From: Aerosticca soli
GTDB taxonomy: Bacteria; Pseudomonadota; Gammaproteobacteria; Xanthomonadales; Rhodanobacteraceae
Direction of reading: 5' to 3'
DNA length: 64,000 bases
Assembly (NCBI RefSeq): GCF_003967035.1
Contig: NZ_AP018560.1
Coordinates: forward strand, 2,341,501-2,405,500
The notes under the pieces are model-generated. The model worked only from the letters and a program-made list of their open reading frames with translations. It was not told the origin of the DNA and searched no databases. Positions 16,601-24,070 of this stretch are shown piece by piece. Position numbers and translations under genes: made by a program. Each line of letters opens with the position of its first letter. The first letter of the stretch is position 1.

Positions 16601-16888
16601 CTTGTGCTCCCAGGCGCCGGCATTGGAAGTGATGCGCCCGGCCGGAATCGCACCGCGACGCAGCGCCCACAGGAAGCGCTCGTACCAGTGCTCGCGCAGC
16701 TCGGGCGTGGCCTCCACCGCGGAAAGCGCGCGCGCCACCCGCTGCCAGGTTTCGTCCACGCTGCCATCGACCGGTTCGCCGAGCTTGTTCTTGAGCCGGT
16801 ACTTCTTGTCCCAGATGTCGTACGAGGCCGGCTGCAGGGGAATCAGGACCGGATCGCGAGGCATGGGCGTGGCCCGTACGCTGGACAT
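13619..16888 (-). CDS. nrdJa: NrdJa, class II ribonucleotide reductase large chain with intein
   Basis: Adenosylcobalamin-dependent RNR catalytic chain, which makes deoxyribonucleotides with or without oxygen. The 1,089-residue precursor from ATG 16888 contains a 374-residue intein (residues 323-696). Splicing would give a 715-residue enzyme, the usual size for split NrdJa. Family segments are NAGAWEHKPATSTINCTVSG, KAGCGIGYEFSTLRPRG, LNEVNE-like VNEMNNNWWCENIRATNP, GSCLLGSVNLTAF and TGTISLSLANNASNGIEP. The catalytic Asn-Pro-Cys-Gly-Glu is formed only after splicing: Asn321-Pro322 join Cys697-Gly-Glu699. The C-terminal TSCPD/zinc part is in the separate nrdJb. NrdR-like boxes lie upstream at 16961-17008. 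Confidence 0.95.
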   Translation of the reverse strand: MSSVRATPMPRDPVLIPLQPASYDIWDKKYRLKNKLGEPVDGSVDETWQRVARALSAVEATPELREHWYERFLWALRRGAIPAGRITSNAGAWEHKPATSTINCTVSGTIRDSMDDILEKVHEAGLTLKAGCGIGYEFSTLRPRGAYVSGAGAYTSGPLSFMDIYDKMCFTVSSAGGRRGAQMGTFDVSHPDVKEFIRAKRENGRLRQFNLSLLVTEGFMQAVEHDRDWPLVFPVHVKEQGELDLADETQVVWREWPTHENYVVREDGLVACKIYGHIRARHLWDMIMVSTYDYAEPGFILIDKVNEMNNNWWCENIRATNPCVTADTRLATQYGMVPIGELYAAGVPLEVSVDRRSLGLDARGVEVRPAKPAFMTAPRAPVYRVRTEDGYEIKATEWHDFYVERGKIKLRDLKIGDRLLVQSGKGQFGQQGSEDLGLLLGLITGDGHFTHRGKERRAAVVSLWGEERVLADRVAAYINTLLAHTAQAGRDYRVTPVAVPQRQQVFIRSVLLARLLEHHGFSAATKLRVPEVIWRGSEACVKGYLRALFQCDGTVNVSIASQSCSVRLASSAESLLRDVQMLLANFGVFCRIRRRRPARMRMMPDGHGASRAYACTADYELIIDGESRERFMDEIGFLLPRKNERYRAWRQDKPLRKSQRFTSRIASIEYVGEEAVFDTTQPDHHAVIFNGLVTGQCGEQPLPPYGSCLLGSVNLTAFVRDPFGPRARFDWDEYREVVKVFTRMLDNVVEINGLPLAQQREEILSKRRHGMGFLGLGSTLTMLKLRYGSAAAVAFTEDVSREMALAGWEVALELAREKGPAPILARDYVVTGDMLRKRPEMAADGYRIGDTVPGRVLHAKYSRYMQRIAEVAPTLVEELAEVGARFTHHTSIAPTGTISLSLANNASNGIEPSFAHHYSRNVIREGRKTKEKIEVYSYELLAYRALINAEALPYAQDPAAKLPDYFVAADDITPKEHVDIQAAAQKWVDSSISKTANVPTDYPYEDFKDIYFYAYQQGLKGCTTFRFNPAAFQGVLVKESDLENTLYRFELEDGSVVELKGNEEVEYDGEIHTAANLFDALKEGYYGKF
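14801..15922 (-). other. Intein with LAGLIDADG homing endonuclease inside NrdJa
   Basis: A 374-residue protein-splicing element inserted between Pro322 and the catalytic Cys of NrdJa. It starts with Cys (CVTADTRLATQYG, block A). It has block B with Thr74-x-x-His77 (KATEWHDF), two LAGLIDADG motifs (LGLLLGLITGDG at 114-125 with Asp124, GYLRALFQCDGT at 221-232 with Asp230), and a C-terminal block F (DHHAVIFNGLVTGQ). The last two residues are Gly-Gln where most inteins have His-Asn, and the +1 residue is Cys. Both DOD acidic residues are present, so the nuclease may be active. The flanks read NP and CGEQPLPP, exactly the uninterrupted RNR sequence. Confidence 0.95.
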
Positions 16889-16960
16889 GGCAGAGGGATC
16901 TCCGAACGCTGGAGGGATGGGAAATGGCCCGCGTCTTGCAGAGCCGACGATGAGGCGCGA

Positions 16961-17008
16961 ACACCAAACGTAGTGATCTTGGCTCGCCCTGAACACAAGG
17001 TATTGTGT
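16961..17008. promoter_or_regulatory. Pair of NrdR-box-like operators
   Basis: ACACAAGGTATTGTGT (16993-17008) is a near-perfect match to the palindromic NrdR box (ACACwATATATwGTGT-like). A weaker copy, ACACCAAACGTAGTGA (16961-16976), lies exactly 32 bases away, three helical turns, the spacing NrdR sites normally have. They lie 72-120 bases upstream of nrdJa and could cover its promoter. NrdR is the ATP/dATP-sensing RNR repressor. Confidence 0.72.
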
Positions 17009-17148
17009 TTCACCCCCAACCGCAAGGGCTGCAGGCCAAAACCGCGCTGAACCGGACGAGGGCAAGGGCGCCCGTCCGGACGAGCCGTCGGCGCCCGGCG
17101 CCGCTACGCTTGGCGCCGCGGAAAATCCCCACTTTAAGGAGAACCTCC

Positions 17149-18528
17149 ATGCCCCCGTTCCCTCCCGCGCTGCGCTGGGCGCGCCTGTGGCTGCTGCTGA
17201 TCGGCCTCGTCCTGGCCCTGCCGGCGGCCCGCGCCGGCATCCCGGTCATCGATGGCGGCCAGCCGGTGCCATCGCTCGCCCCGATGCTGGAGAAGGTCAC
17301 CCCGGCGGTGGTCAACATCTCCACCAAGACCCGCATCCGGGTCCGCGACCCGTTCTTCGACGACCCGATGTTCCGGGAGTTTTTCGGTCTGCCGCCCGTG
17401 CAGCGCGAACGCGTCGAGCAGAGCCTGGGCTCGGGCGTGATCGTGGATGCCGCCAAGGGTTACGTGCTCACCAACAACCACGTGGTGGGCGGCGCCGACG
17501 ACATCACGGTGACCCTGCAGGACGGGCGCAACCTGAAAGGCCGGCTGGTCGGCACCGATCCGGACACCGATGTCGCCGTGGTGCAGATCTCGGCGCCGGG
17601 GCTGACCGCGCTCTCGGTGGCCGATTCCAATCAGCTGCGCGTGGGTGATTTCGTGCTCGCGGTCGGCAACCCCTTCGGACTCGGCCAGACGGTGACCTCG
17701 GGCATCGTCTCGGCGCTCGGCCGCTCCGGCCTCGGCGGCCTGGGCTACCAGAACTTCATCCAGACCGACGCCTCGATCAATCCGGGCAATTCCGGCGGCG
17801 CACTGATCAACCTGCGCGGCGAGCTGGTCGGCATCAACACGATGATCTTCAGCCCTTCCGGCGGCAACGTCGGCATCGGCTTTGCGATCCCCTCCAATCT
17901 CGCCCGCGACGTGATGGGCCAGCTCATCGCCTATGGCAAGGTCCGTCGCGGCAGCCTGGGCGTGCTGGTGCAGGACCTCAACCCGCGGCTGGCGCGGCTG
18001 CTCGGCGTCAAGACGGATACCGGCGTGGTGGTGACCGAGGTGGTCCCCGGCTCGGCCGCCGACCGCGCCGGCATCGAGCCCGGGGATGTGCTGACCACGC
18101 TGAACGGCAAGCCGCTGCGCAGCGCCGACGAGCTGCGCAACCAGGAAGGCCTGCTGCCCCTGGGCAGCACGCTCAAGCTCGGCCTCATCCACGAGGGCAA
18201 CCCACGCGAGGTGTCCGCCACGCTCGCGCCGGTGCCGCTGGCCACGCTCGACGGCGGCAAGCTGGATCAGCGCCTGGCCGGCGTGCGCTTCAGTGAACTG
18301 CCGCTGGAACTGCGCAACCAGGGCGCCGCCGGCGTGGCGGTGCAGGCGGTGCGCCCTGGCAGCCGTGCGGCGCAGGCCGGGCTGCGCGAGGGCGACGTGG
18401 TGATCGGTGTGGGCAACCATCGCATCACCGGGCTGCGCGACCTGCAGCGCATGCTCGGCGCCGGCCTGCGGCAGCTGGTGCTGATCGTGGCCGACGAGGA
18501 AGGCGCGCACTACGTGCTGCTGGATTGA
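17149..18528 (+). CDS. Do-family periplasmic serine protease (DegP/DegQ-like)
   Basis: Envelope quality-control protease of 459 residues from ATG 17149 (AAGGAG upstream). It has a signal peptide ending AARA near residue 29. The trypsin-like domain carries the triad His111 (TNNHVVGG), Asp141 (DTDVAVVQI) and Ser215 (INPGNSGGAL). Two PDZ domains follow (about 265-355 and 370-455; GSLGVLVQDLNPRLARLLGV and GVAVQAVRPGSRAAQAGLREG). The length and short loop region resemble DegQ/MucD more than DegP, but that is not decisive. It is divergent from nrdJa. A perfect 34-bp palindrome follows the stop. Confidence 0.92.
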   Translation: MPPFPPALRWARLWLLLIGLVLALPAARAGIPVIDGGQPVPSLAPMLEKVTPAVVNISTKTRIRVRDPFFDDPMFREFFGLPPVQRERVEQSLGSGVIVDAAKGYVLTNNHVVGGADDITVTLQDGRNLKGRLVGTDPDTDVAVVQISAPGLTALSVADSNQLRVGDFVLAVGNPFGLGQTVTSGIVSALGRSGLGGLGYQNFIQTDASINPGNSGGALINLRGELVGINTMIFSPSGGNVGIGFAIPSNLARDVMGQLIAYGKVRRGSLGVLVQDLNPRLARLLGVKTDTGVVVTEVVPGSAADRAGIEPGDVLTTLNGKPLRSADELRNQEGLLPLGSTLKLGLIHEGNPREVSATLAPVPLATLDGGKLDQRLAGVRFSELPLELRNQGAAGVAVQAVRPGSRAAQAGLREGDVVIGVGNHRITGLRDLQRMLGAGLRQLVLIVADEEGAHYVLLD

Positions 18529-18535
18529 ATCGCGA

Positions 18536-18569
18536 GCGCCGCCACGGAGCCATGGCTCCGTGGCGGCGC
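18536..18569. terminator. 34-bp perfect palindrome after the Do-protease gene
   Basis: A GC-rich perfect palindrome centred on CCATGG (between 18552 and 18553), starting 8 bases after the protease stop. It would form a very strong hairpin. There is no T-run, so it may act as a factor-dependent terminator or mRNA stabiliser. Confidence 0.55.
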
Positions 18570-18578
18570 CTTCTCAAG

Positions 18579-18607
18579 GTGAAAACGGCCCGAGGGCCGC
18601 GTATATT
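18579..18607 (+). promoter_or_regulatory. Candidate sigma-70 promoter of the PstS/LysM gene
   Basis: GTGAAA (18579-18584), 17 bases, TATATT (18602-18607). It lies between the palindrome and the gene start at 18680, giving a leader of about 65 bases. Confidence 0.5.
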
Positions 18608-18679
18608 CTGGCCTCGCGGCACCGCGACACGTGCCGCCCGTGCAGCAGCCCTTTCCAGCAAGAAACCGAGCACCACCCC

Positions 18680-19981
18680 ATGCGTCCCACCCTCGTTCGT
18701 ATCCTCACCCTCGCCGTGCTTGGCGCCTGCTTCGGCCAGGGCGTCGTCGCAGCCACCAAGACTGCCGTCCATCACGGCAAGACTTCGCACAAGAAAACCG
18801 TCGCGCCGAAGGGGCCCACCCTGGTCTGGCGCGGCGACGTCACCAGCGCGCGCAGCGTCGTCACCGACGTGGCCGCGGCCTGGGAAAAGAGCGGCCACGG
18901 CCATCTCGAAGTGCAGTCGTTCAATACCGCCTCGGGGCTCGATGCGGTCAGCGCGGGCCTGGCCGACCTGGCCGGCGTGGCCCGCGAGGGCGACGGCAGC
19001 GCCGCCGAGAGCCGACTCGTCTTTACCCCGGTGGCCTGGGATGCCCTGGTCATCCTGACCCATCCGTCCAATCCGGTGAGCAACCTCACCCTGAAGCAGG
19101 TCCACGACGTCTACTACGGCAAGATCACCAACTGGCGCGAACTCGGCGGCCCGGATGCGCCGATCAACGTCTATGCGGTGGCCAGCCCCGGCGACGGCGT
19201 GGAATACAGCCTGCGCAGGCTGCTGTTCGGCCGCGGCAACCAGCCGGTCGCGGCACCGCGGCTGTACGTCAATACCGCCAAGCTGGAAGAGGCCGTCACC
19301 CTCGATCCGCACGCCTTCGGCGTCTCCACGCTGTCCGGAGCGATCGGCAACCGCAAGCTCAAGATGTTCAGCCTGGACGGCGTCGCGCCCAGCGTGGCCA
19401 ACGTCGCCGACGGCAGCTATCCGCTGTACATGCCGGTCTACCTGGTCACCAATCCGTCCAGCCCGAAGGCGGCCGAGGCCAAGGCCTTCGTCGACTTCAT
19501 GCAGAGCGAGGACGGCAAGGCGGTGCTGCGCAAGCACGCGATCCTGGCCTATGCCGATGCGCCCGCGCTGGCCGAGCTCGACGCCGACCGTCGCAGCCGC
19601 ATCCTCGCCGAGGTCGGCGCCAGGCCGCTGCCGATCGGCGGCACGCCGATGGCCGCGCCCGGCGCCACCTACGCCGACCGCGCCGCCATCGCCCCCGGCT
19701 CGCCGCTCACCGAACAGGCCCGGCAGGCACTCGAAGCACGCCAGGCCGCCCAGGCACCGGCAGCAACGCCGGCGCCGGCAGATGAGCCTGCGCCGGCCGT
19801 GGCCGCGACGCCCAAACCCGCCACCGGCGGCGGCGCACGCACCTACACCGTGGCCAAGGGCGACACCTTGGGCTCGATCGCGCGGCGCAACGCCATCCAG
19901 GTGGCGCAACTGCGCGAATGGAATCACCTCAAGGGCGACAACATCCGCCAGGGCCAGGTGCTGCAACTCAGCGCCGACTGA
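18680..19981 (+). CDS. PstS-like substrate-binding domain with C-terminal LysM
   Basis: An exported 433-residue protein. The signal peptide (MRPTLVRILTLAVLGACFGQ) is followed by a lysine-rich stretch. A phosphate-binding-protein-like domain covers about residues 45-300 (HPSNPVSNLTLKQVHDVYYG, then ITNWRELGGPDAPINVY, and LVTNPSSPKAAEAKAFVDFM). An Ala/Pro-rich linker leads to a C-terminal LysM domain (about 388-433; YTVAKGDTLGSIARRN) that would bind peptidoglycan. The pairing suggests a wall-tethered sensor or binding protein, not a free transporter subunit. No pst genes are nearby. The ligand is unknown. It is followed after 7 bases by a HAD-family phosphatase gene. Confidence 0.82.
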   Translation: MRPTLVRILTLAVLGACFGQGVVAATKTAVHHGKTSHKKTVAPKGPTLVWRGDVTSARSVVTDVAAAWEKSGHGHLEVQSFNTASGLDAVSAGLADLAGVAREGDGSAAESRLVFTPVAWDALVILTHPSNPVSNLTLKQVHDVYYGKITNWRELGGPDAPINVYAVASPGDGVEYSLRRLLFGRGNQPVAAPRLYVNTAKLEEAVTLDPHAFGVSTLSGAIGNRKLKMFSLDGVAPSVANVADGSYPLYMPVYLVTNPSSPKAAEAKAFVDFMQSEDGKAVLRKHAILAYADAPALAELDADRRSRILAEVGARPLPIGGTPMAAPGATYADRAAIAPGSPLTEQARQALEARQAAQAPAATPAPADEPAPAVAATPKPATGGGARTYTVAKGDTLGSIARRNAIQVAQLREWNHLKGDNIRQGQVLQLSAD

Positions 19982-19988
19982 AGCTAAG

Positions 19989-20711
19989 GTGCCGTCGATC
20001 CGCGCCATCACGCTCGATCTGGACGACACGCTGTGGCCGGTCCAACCGGCGCTGGAGCAGGCCGATCTGGCCGTGGACGCATGGCTGCGCGAGCACTGGC
20101 CGGCGGTCGCCGCCCGCTGGCCGGTGCCGGCGCTGCGCCGGCTGCGCGAGGAAGTGGCGCGCAGCCGGCCCGATCTGGCGCACGACTTCAGCGCCCAGCG
20201 CAGGCTCACCCTTGAGCGCGCCTTCGCCGCCTGCGGCGTGCACGAGCCTCCCGTGGAAGCCGCCTGGGCGGTGTATTTCGCCGCCCGCAACGCGGTGCGG
20301 CCCTATCCCGACAGCCATCCGGCGCTGGCGCGGCTCGCCGGCCGCCTGCCTCTGGCCAGCCTGACCAATGGCAATGCCGATCTTCGCCTGACCGGTCTCG
20401 AGGCGCACTTTCGGCACCACGTGTGCGCACGCGAAGTCGGCTGCGCCAAGCCCGATCCGCGCATCTTCCACGTCGCCGCCCGGCGTCTGGGCGTGGCGCC
20501 GGATGAACTGCTGCACGTGGGCGACGATCCCTGGCACGACGTGCACGGCGCCCGCGCGGCCGGGCTGCATTGTGCCTGGATCAACCGCGACGGAAGACCC
20601 TGGCCGGCATCGCTCGGCGAACCGCCCGCATGGGTCTTTGCGGACCTTGCCGGTCTCACCGCCTGGCTGGACCGGCAGCTTGCCGCGCCGTCCGCCCCGG
20701 GCGCGACCTGA
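19989..20711 (+). CDS. HAD-superfamily hydrolase (YigB-like phosphatase)
   Basis: A 240-residue cytosolic phosphatase of the haloacid dehalogenase superfamily. Motif I is TLDLDDTLW (nucleophile and general-acid Asp), motif II is SLTNGN, motif III lies around CAKPDPRIF, and motif IV is HVGDDPWHDV. The cap between motifs I and II is helical (C1 type). The sequence style and size resemble YigB, the E. coli flavin-pathway phosphatase, but the substrate is not certain. The start is GTG 19989, seven bases after the previous stop with GAAG just upstream, so it is probably co-transcribed with the PstS/LysM gene. Confidence 0.85.
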   Translation: MPSIRAITLDLDDTLWPVQPALEQADLAVDAWLREHWPAVAARWPVPALRRLREEVARSRPDLAHDFSAQRRLTLERAFAACGVHEPPVEAAWAVYFAARNAVRPYPDSHPALARLAGRLPLASLTNGNADLRLTGLEAHFRHHVCAREVGCAKPDPRIFHVAARRLGVAPDELLHVGDDPWHDVHGARAAGLHCAWINRDGRPWPASLGEPPAWVFADLAGLTAWLDRQLAAPSAPGAT

Positions 20712-20740
20712 AGATTCTTTTCTCTCGCGAGACCCAGCCC

Positions 20741-22117
20741 ATGAGCGCCGTACTCATCCCCGCCGCCAGCGAACGCGACGAGATCGCGATCGAGGCGGTC
20801 ACCGCCGAAACCCTCGACGCCGTCCGCGCCCGTCTTCCCGCCGCGCAGCGGCAATGGCTCGCGGACTGCGGCTTTACGGCCGCGCCCGGCCGCTGGATCG
20901 GCCTGCCCGATGCGCAGGGCCGGCTCGAACGCGTGCTGGTCGGCGTCGACCGCCGCGAACCCTTCGCCGCGCTGGCCGAGCTGCCGCAGGCGCTGCCGAT
21001 CGGCCGCTACCGCCTGGACGAAGCCGGCGTGCCGCTCGAGCTGCGGCTGGCCGCACTGGGCTGGGCGCTCGGCGCCTACCGATTCCGCCTTTATCGCAAG
21101 CCTTCCCGGGAACCGGCCGCGCTGGCCCTGCCCGCCGAACTGCTCGGCCAGCTCGCGCCGCTGGTGGACGCCAGCTACCTCGTGCGCGACCTGGTCAACA
21201 CGCCCACCGAAGAACTCGGCCCGGCCGAACTCGCCCTGGACATCGAACGGCTCGCCGACATGCACCAGGCCCGCGTGCGCACGTGGGTGGGCGATGATCT
21301 CCTAGCCGCCGGCTTCCCCGCCATCCACGCGGTCGGCCGCGCCAGCCATCGACCGCCGCGGCTGATCGAACTTAGCTGGGGCGAGGAAGCCGACCCCGGC
21401 CTGGTGATCGTCGGCAAGGGCGTGTGCTTCGACACCGGCGGGCTCGACCTCAAGAGTGCCGACGGCATGCGCAACATGAAGAAGGACATGGGTGGTGCCG
21501 CCCACGCCATCGCGCTGGCCGCCCTGGTCATGCACGCCCGGCTGCCGGTGCGGCTGAGCCTGCTGGTACCGGCGGTGGAGAACGCGATCGGGCCGCAGGC
21601 ACTGCGGCCGGGCGACGTCATCGCCACCCGCGCCGGCTTCCGGGTGGAGATCGACAACACCGACGCCGAGGGGCGGCTGATCCTCGCCGATGCGCTCGCC
21701 TACGGCGCCGAGCAGCGGCCGGATCTCCTCATCGACATCGCCACCCTGACCGGCGCCGCCCGGGTGGCGCTGGGCCCGGACCTGCCGGCCCTGTTCAGCC
21801 GCGAGGACGCGCTGGCGGAGCGGCTGGTCGCCATCGGCCGGGCGCAGGCCGACCCGCTCTGGCGTCTGCCGCTGTGGCAGCCGTACCGGCGCCTGTTCGA
21901 TTCCCAAGTGGCCGATTTCGCCAACGGCGGACCGTCGCGGCACGCCGGGGCGATCGTCGCCGCGCTCTATCTGGAGCGCTTCGTCCCGGCCGAGGTGCCC
22001 TGGCTGCACCTGGATACCTATGCGTGGAACGACACCGACCGCCCGGGCCGCCCGCGTGGCGGCGAAGCCCAGGGCCTGCGCGCCTTGTTCGCCCTGCTCG
22101 AGGAACGCTACGGCTAA
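20741..22117 (+). CDS. M17-family leucyl aminopeptidase
   Basis: Cytosolic metal-dependent aminopeptidase of 458 residues, a short form compared with the about 500 of PepA. Metal and catalytic motifs of family M17 are all visible: VIVGKGVCFDTGGLDLKS (metal Lys and Asp), MKKDMGGAA, NTDAEGRL (metal Asp and Glu, catalytic Arg) and LIDIATLTGAA. The N-terminal domain is divergent, as usual in this family. The start is ATG 20741, 29 bases after the HAD gene. It probably frees amino acids from short peptides. An exported M1 peptidase gene follows. Confidence 0.92.
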   Translation: MSAVLIPAASERDEIAIEAVTAETLDAVRARLPAAQRQWLADCGFTAAPGRWIGLPDAQGRLERVLVGVDRREPFAALAELPQALPIGRYRLDEAGVPLELRLAALGWALGAYRFRLYRKPSREPAALALPAELLGQLAPLVDASYLVRDLVNTPTEELGPAELALDIERLADMHQARVRTWVGDDLLAAGFPAIHAVGRASHRPPRLIELSWGEEADPGLVIVGKGVCFDTGGLDLKSADGMRNMKKDMGGAAHAIALAALVMHARLPVRLSLLVPAVENAIGPQALRPGDVIATRAGFRVEIDNTDAEGRLILADALAYGAEQRPDLLIDIATLTGAARVALGPDLPALFSREDALAERLVAIGRAQADPLWRLPLWQPYRRLFDSQVADFANGGPSRHAGAIVAALYLERFVPAEVPWLHLDTYAWNDTDRPGRPRGGEAQGLRALFALLEERYG

Positions 22118-22203
22118 ACCCGCCTCCGGGCCATGACTTTGCGCCGATGCCAAAGGCAAGGGACGGCTGGCATGCTCGCCTCTTTGCAGGTGGAAGACCG
22201 ACG

Positions 22204-23946
22204 GTGAACTTTTCAGCGCGCGCATGGCCGGCCCTCCTGGCCCTGCTCCTGGCCGGTCCGGGCCATGGCCGTACGACGACGCCACCGGCCGACCAGCCGC
22301 CGCTCAGCGCGCAGACGCTGCGCTCGGGCGGCGCCCTGCCGGACGCGCAGCGCCGGGTGCACTTCAGCCACGCCGAACTGCACTTTCGCGTCGATCCGGC
22401 CGCGCAGCGCCTGGATGCGCTGGCCCAGCTGGACTTCATCGCCAAGGAATCCACCGACCGGCTGCTGCTCGATCTGGATCGCAACCTCGCCATCCGCGCC
22501 ATCGCGATCGACGGCAAGCCGCTCCCTGACGCGGCCTGGCGCAATCCCGACGGCCGCCTTGCCATCGACCTGCCCACCCGTCTCGCCGCGGGGGATAAGG
22601 TCACGGTGGAGATCCGCTACGGCGGCCGACCGCACACCGCCAGCCGCGCACCGTGGGACGGCGGTTTCGTGTGGTCGCACACCGATGACGGTGAGCCGTG
22701 GATCGCCACCGCGGTCGAGGGCGAGGGCTGCGACCTGTTCTGGCCGTGCATCGACCATCCGCAGGGCAAGCCCGACCTCGTCGACACCTACGTCACCGTG
22801 CCCAGGGACCTCGCCGCCCCAGGCAACGGCGTGCTGGTCGGCGTGCAGGACGAAGGCGCGCTGCGCACCTGGCACTGGCGCGTCCGGCAACCGACCACCT
22901 ACGCGATCACGCTCAACATCGGCCCGTTCGAAGTGCTGAAGGCCACCTACCGCAGCCGCTACGGCAATACCATCCCCATGGAGTTCTGGTACCTGCGCGG
23001 CCACGAAGTCCAGGCCAGGGAGCTCTTCGCCGAGTTCCCGCCCATGCTCGACTTCTTCGAGCAGACCATCGGCCCGTATCCGTGGGGCGACGAGAAGATG
23101 GGCGTGGTCGAGACCCCGCACCTGGGCATGGAACACCAGACGCTCAACGCCTACGGCAACGGCTACAAGCCCGGCCCCTATGGCTTCGACTGGCTGCTGC
23201 AGCACGAATTCGCCCACGAATGGTTCGGCAACCAGCTGACCAATGCGGACTGGGACGACATGTGGCTGCACGAGGGCTTCGCTACCTACATGCAGCCGCT
23301 GTACGGCCGCGCCCTGGCCGGCGACATGGCCTATTTCGCCATGCTGCAGGAAGAGCGCCTGCAGCTGCGCAACCTGCATCCGGTGGTGAGCGGCCAGCGG
23401 CGCGCCGAGCACGAGGTCTACGACGCCGACCGCGGCCCGGGCAACGACATCTACTACAAGGCCTCGCTGATGCTGCACACGTTGCGCCAGCTGATCGGCG
23501 ACGATGCGTTCTTCGAGGCCACCCGCCGGCTGGTGTACGGGCGGCCGGATCCCAGGCCGGGCAACTTCCGCCCGCGTTACGCCACCACCCAGGATTTCAT
23601 CGACATCGTGCGCCAGGTCACCGGCCGCGACCTGCGCTGGTTCTTCGACGTCTACCTGTACGAGGCCGCGCTGCCGACGCTGGTCGAGGCGCGTCGGGGC
23701 GACACGCTCACGCTGCGCTGGCAGGTGCCGCAGGAGCGCCCCTTCCCGATGCCCGTAGAAGTGGAAGTGGACGGCGCCACCCGGCAGGTGCCGATGCCTC
23801 ATGGCAGCGCCACGCTCACCGTGCCGGCCGGCGCCAGAGTCATCGTCGACCCGCATTCGCGCCTCCTGCGCGCGCAGCCGGCCATCGACCGCTACCGGCA
23901 ATGGCGTGAGGCGCTGCAGGCACACGGCAAGGACGCCGCGCACTAG
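22204..23946 (+). CDS. M1-family zinc metallopeptidase, exported
   Basis: A 580-residue aminopeptidase-like protein. The zinc site is HEFAH at 334-338 with the third ligand Glu357 (WLHEGF). The exopeptidase segment reads GMEHQTLNAYG in place of the common GAMEN, a form seen in bacterial exported M1 enzymes. The N-terminal beta domain (residues 45-210) and the C-terminal beta sandwich are present. GTG 22204 is chosen because it gives a short signal peptide (VNFSARAWPALLALLLAG) and has GGAAG upstream; ATG 22147 is an in-frame alternative. It lies 86 bases after the M17 gene on the same strand. Confidence 0.9.
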   Translation: MNFSARAWPALLALLLAGPGHGRTTTPPADQPPLSAQTLRSGGALPDAQRRVHFSHAELHFRVDPAAQRLDALAQLDFIAKESTDRLLLDLDRNLAIRAIAIDGKPLPDAAWRNPDGRLAIDLPTRLAAGDKVTVEIRYGGRPHTASRAPWDGGFVWSHTDDGEPWIATAVEGEGCDLFWPCIDHPQGKPDLVDTYVTVPRDLAAPGNGVLVGVQDEGALRTWHWRVRQPTTYAITLNIGPFEVLKATYRSRYGNTIPMEFWYLRGHEVQARELFAEFPPMLDFFEQTIGPYPWGDEKMGVVETPHLGMEHQTLNAYGNGYKPGPYGFDWLLQHEFAHEWFGNQLTNADWDDMWLHEGFATYMQPLYGRALAGDMAYFAMLQEERLQLRNLHPVVSGQRRAEHEVYDADRGPGNDIYYKASLMLHTLRQLIGDDAFFEATRRLVYGRPDPRPGNFRPRYATTQDFIDIVRQVTGRDLRWFFDVYLYEAALPTLVEARRGDTLTLRWQVPQERPFPMPVEVEVDGATRQVPMPHGSATLTVPAGARVIVDPHSRLLRAQPAIDRYRQWREALQAHGKDAAH

Positions 23947-24070
23947 ACCGCACGACCGCTGCCCACACGGACGCGCAGCGCCGATTCCACGTAAGGCCGC
24001 GCGGCTGGCGACAGCGCCCTCCCCCGTTCGATAATGCCGGCAGGGGGAGCCATGTCAGCGGAGATTCTCC

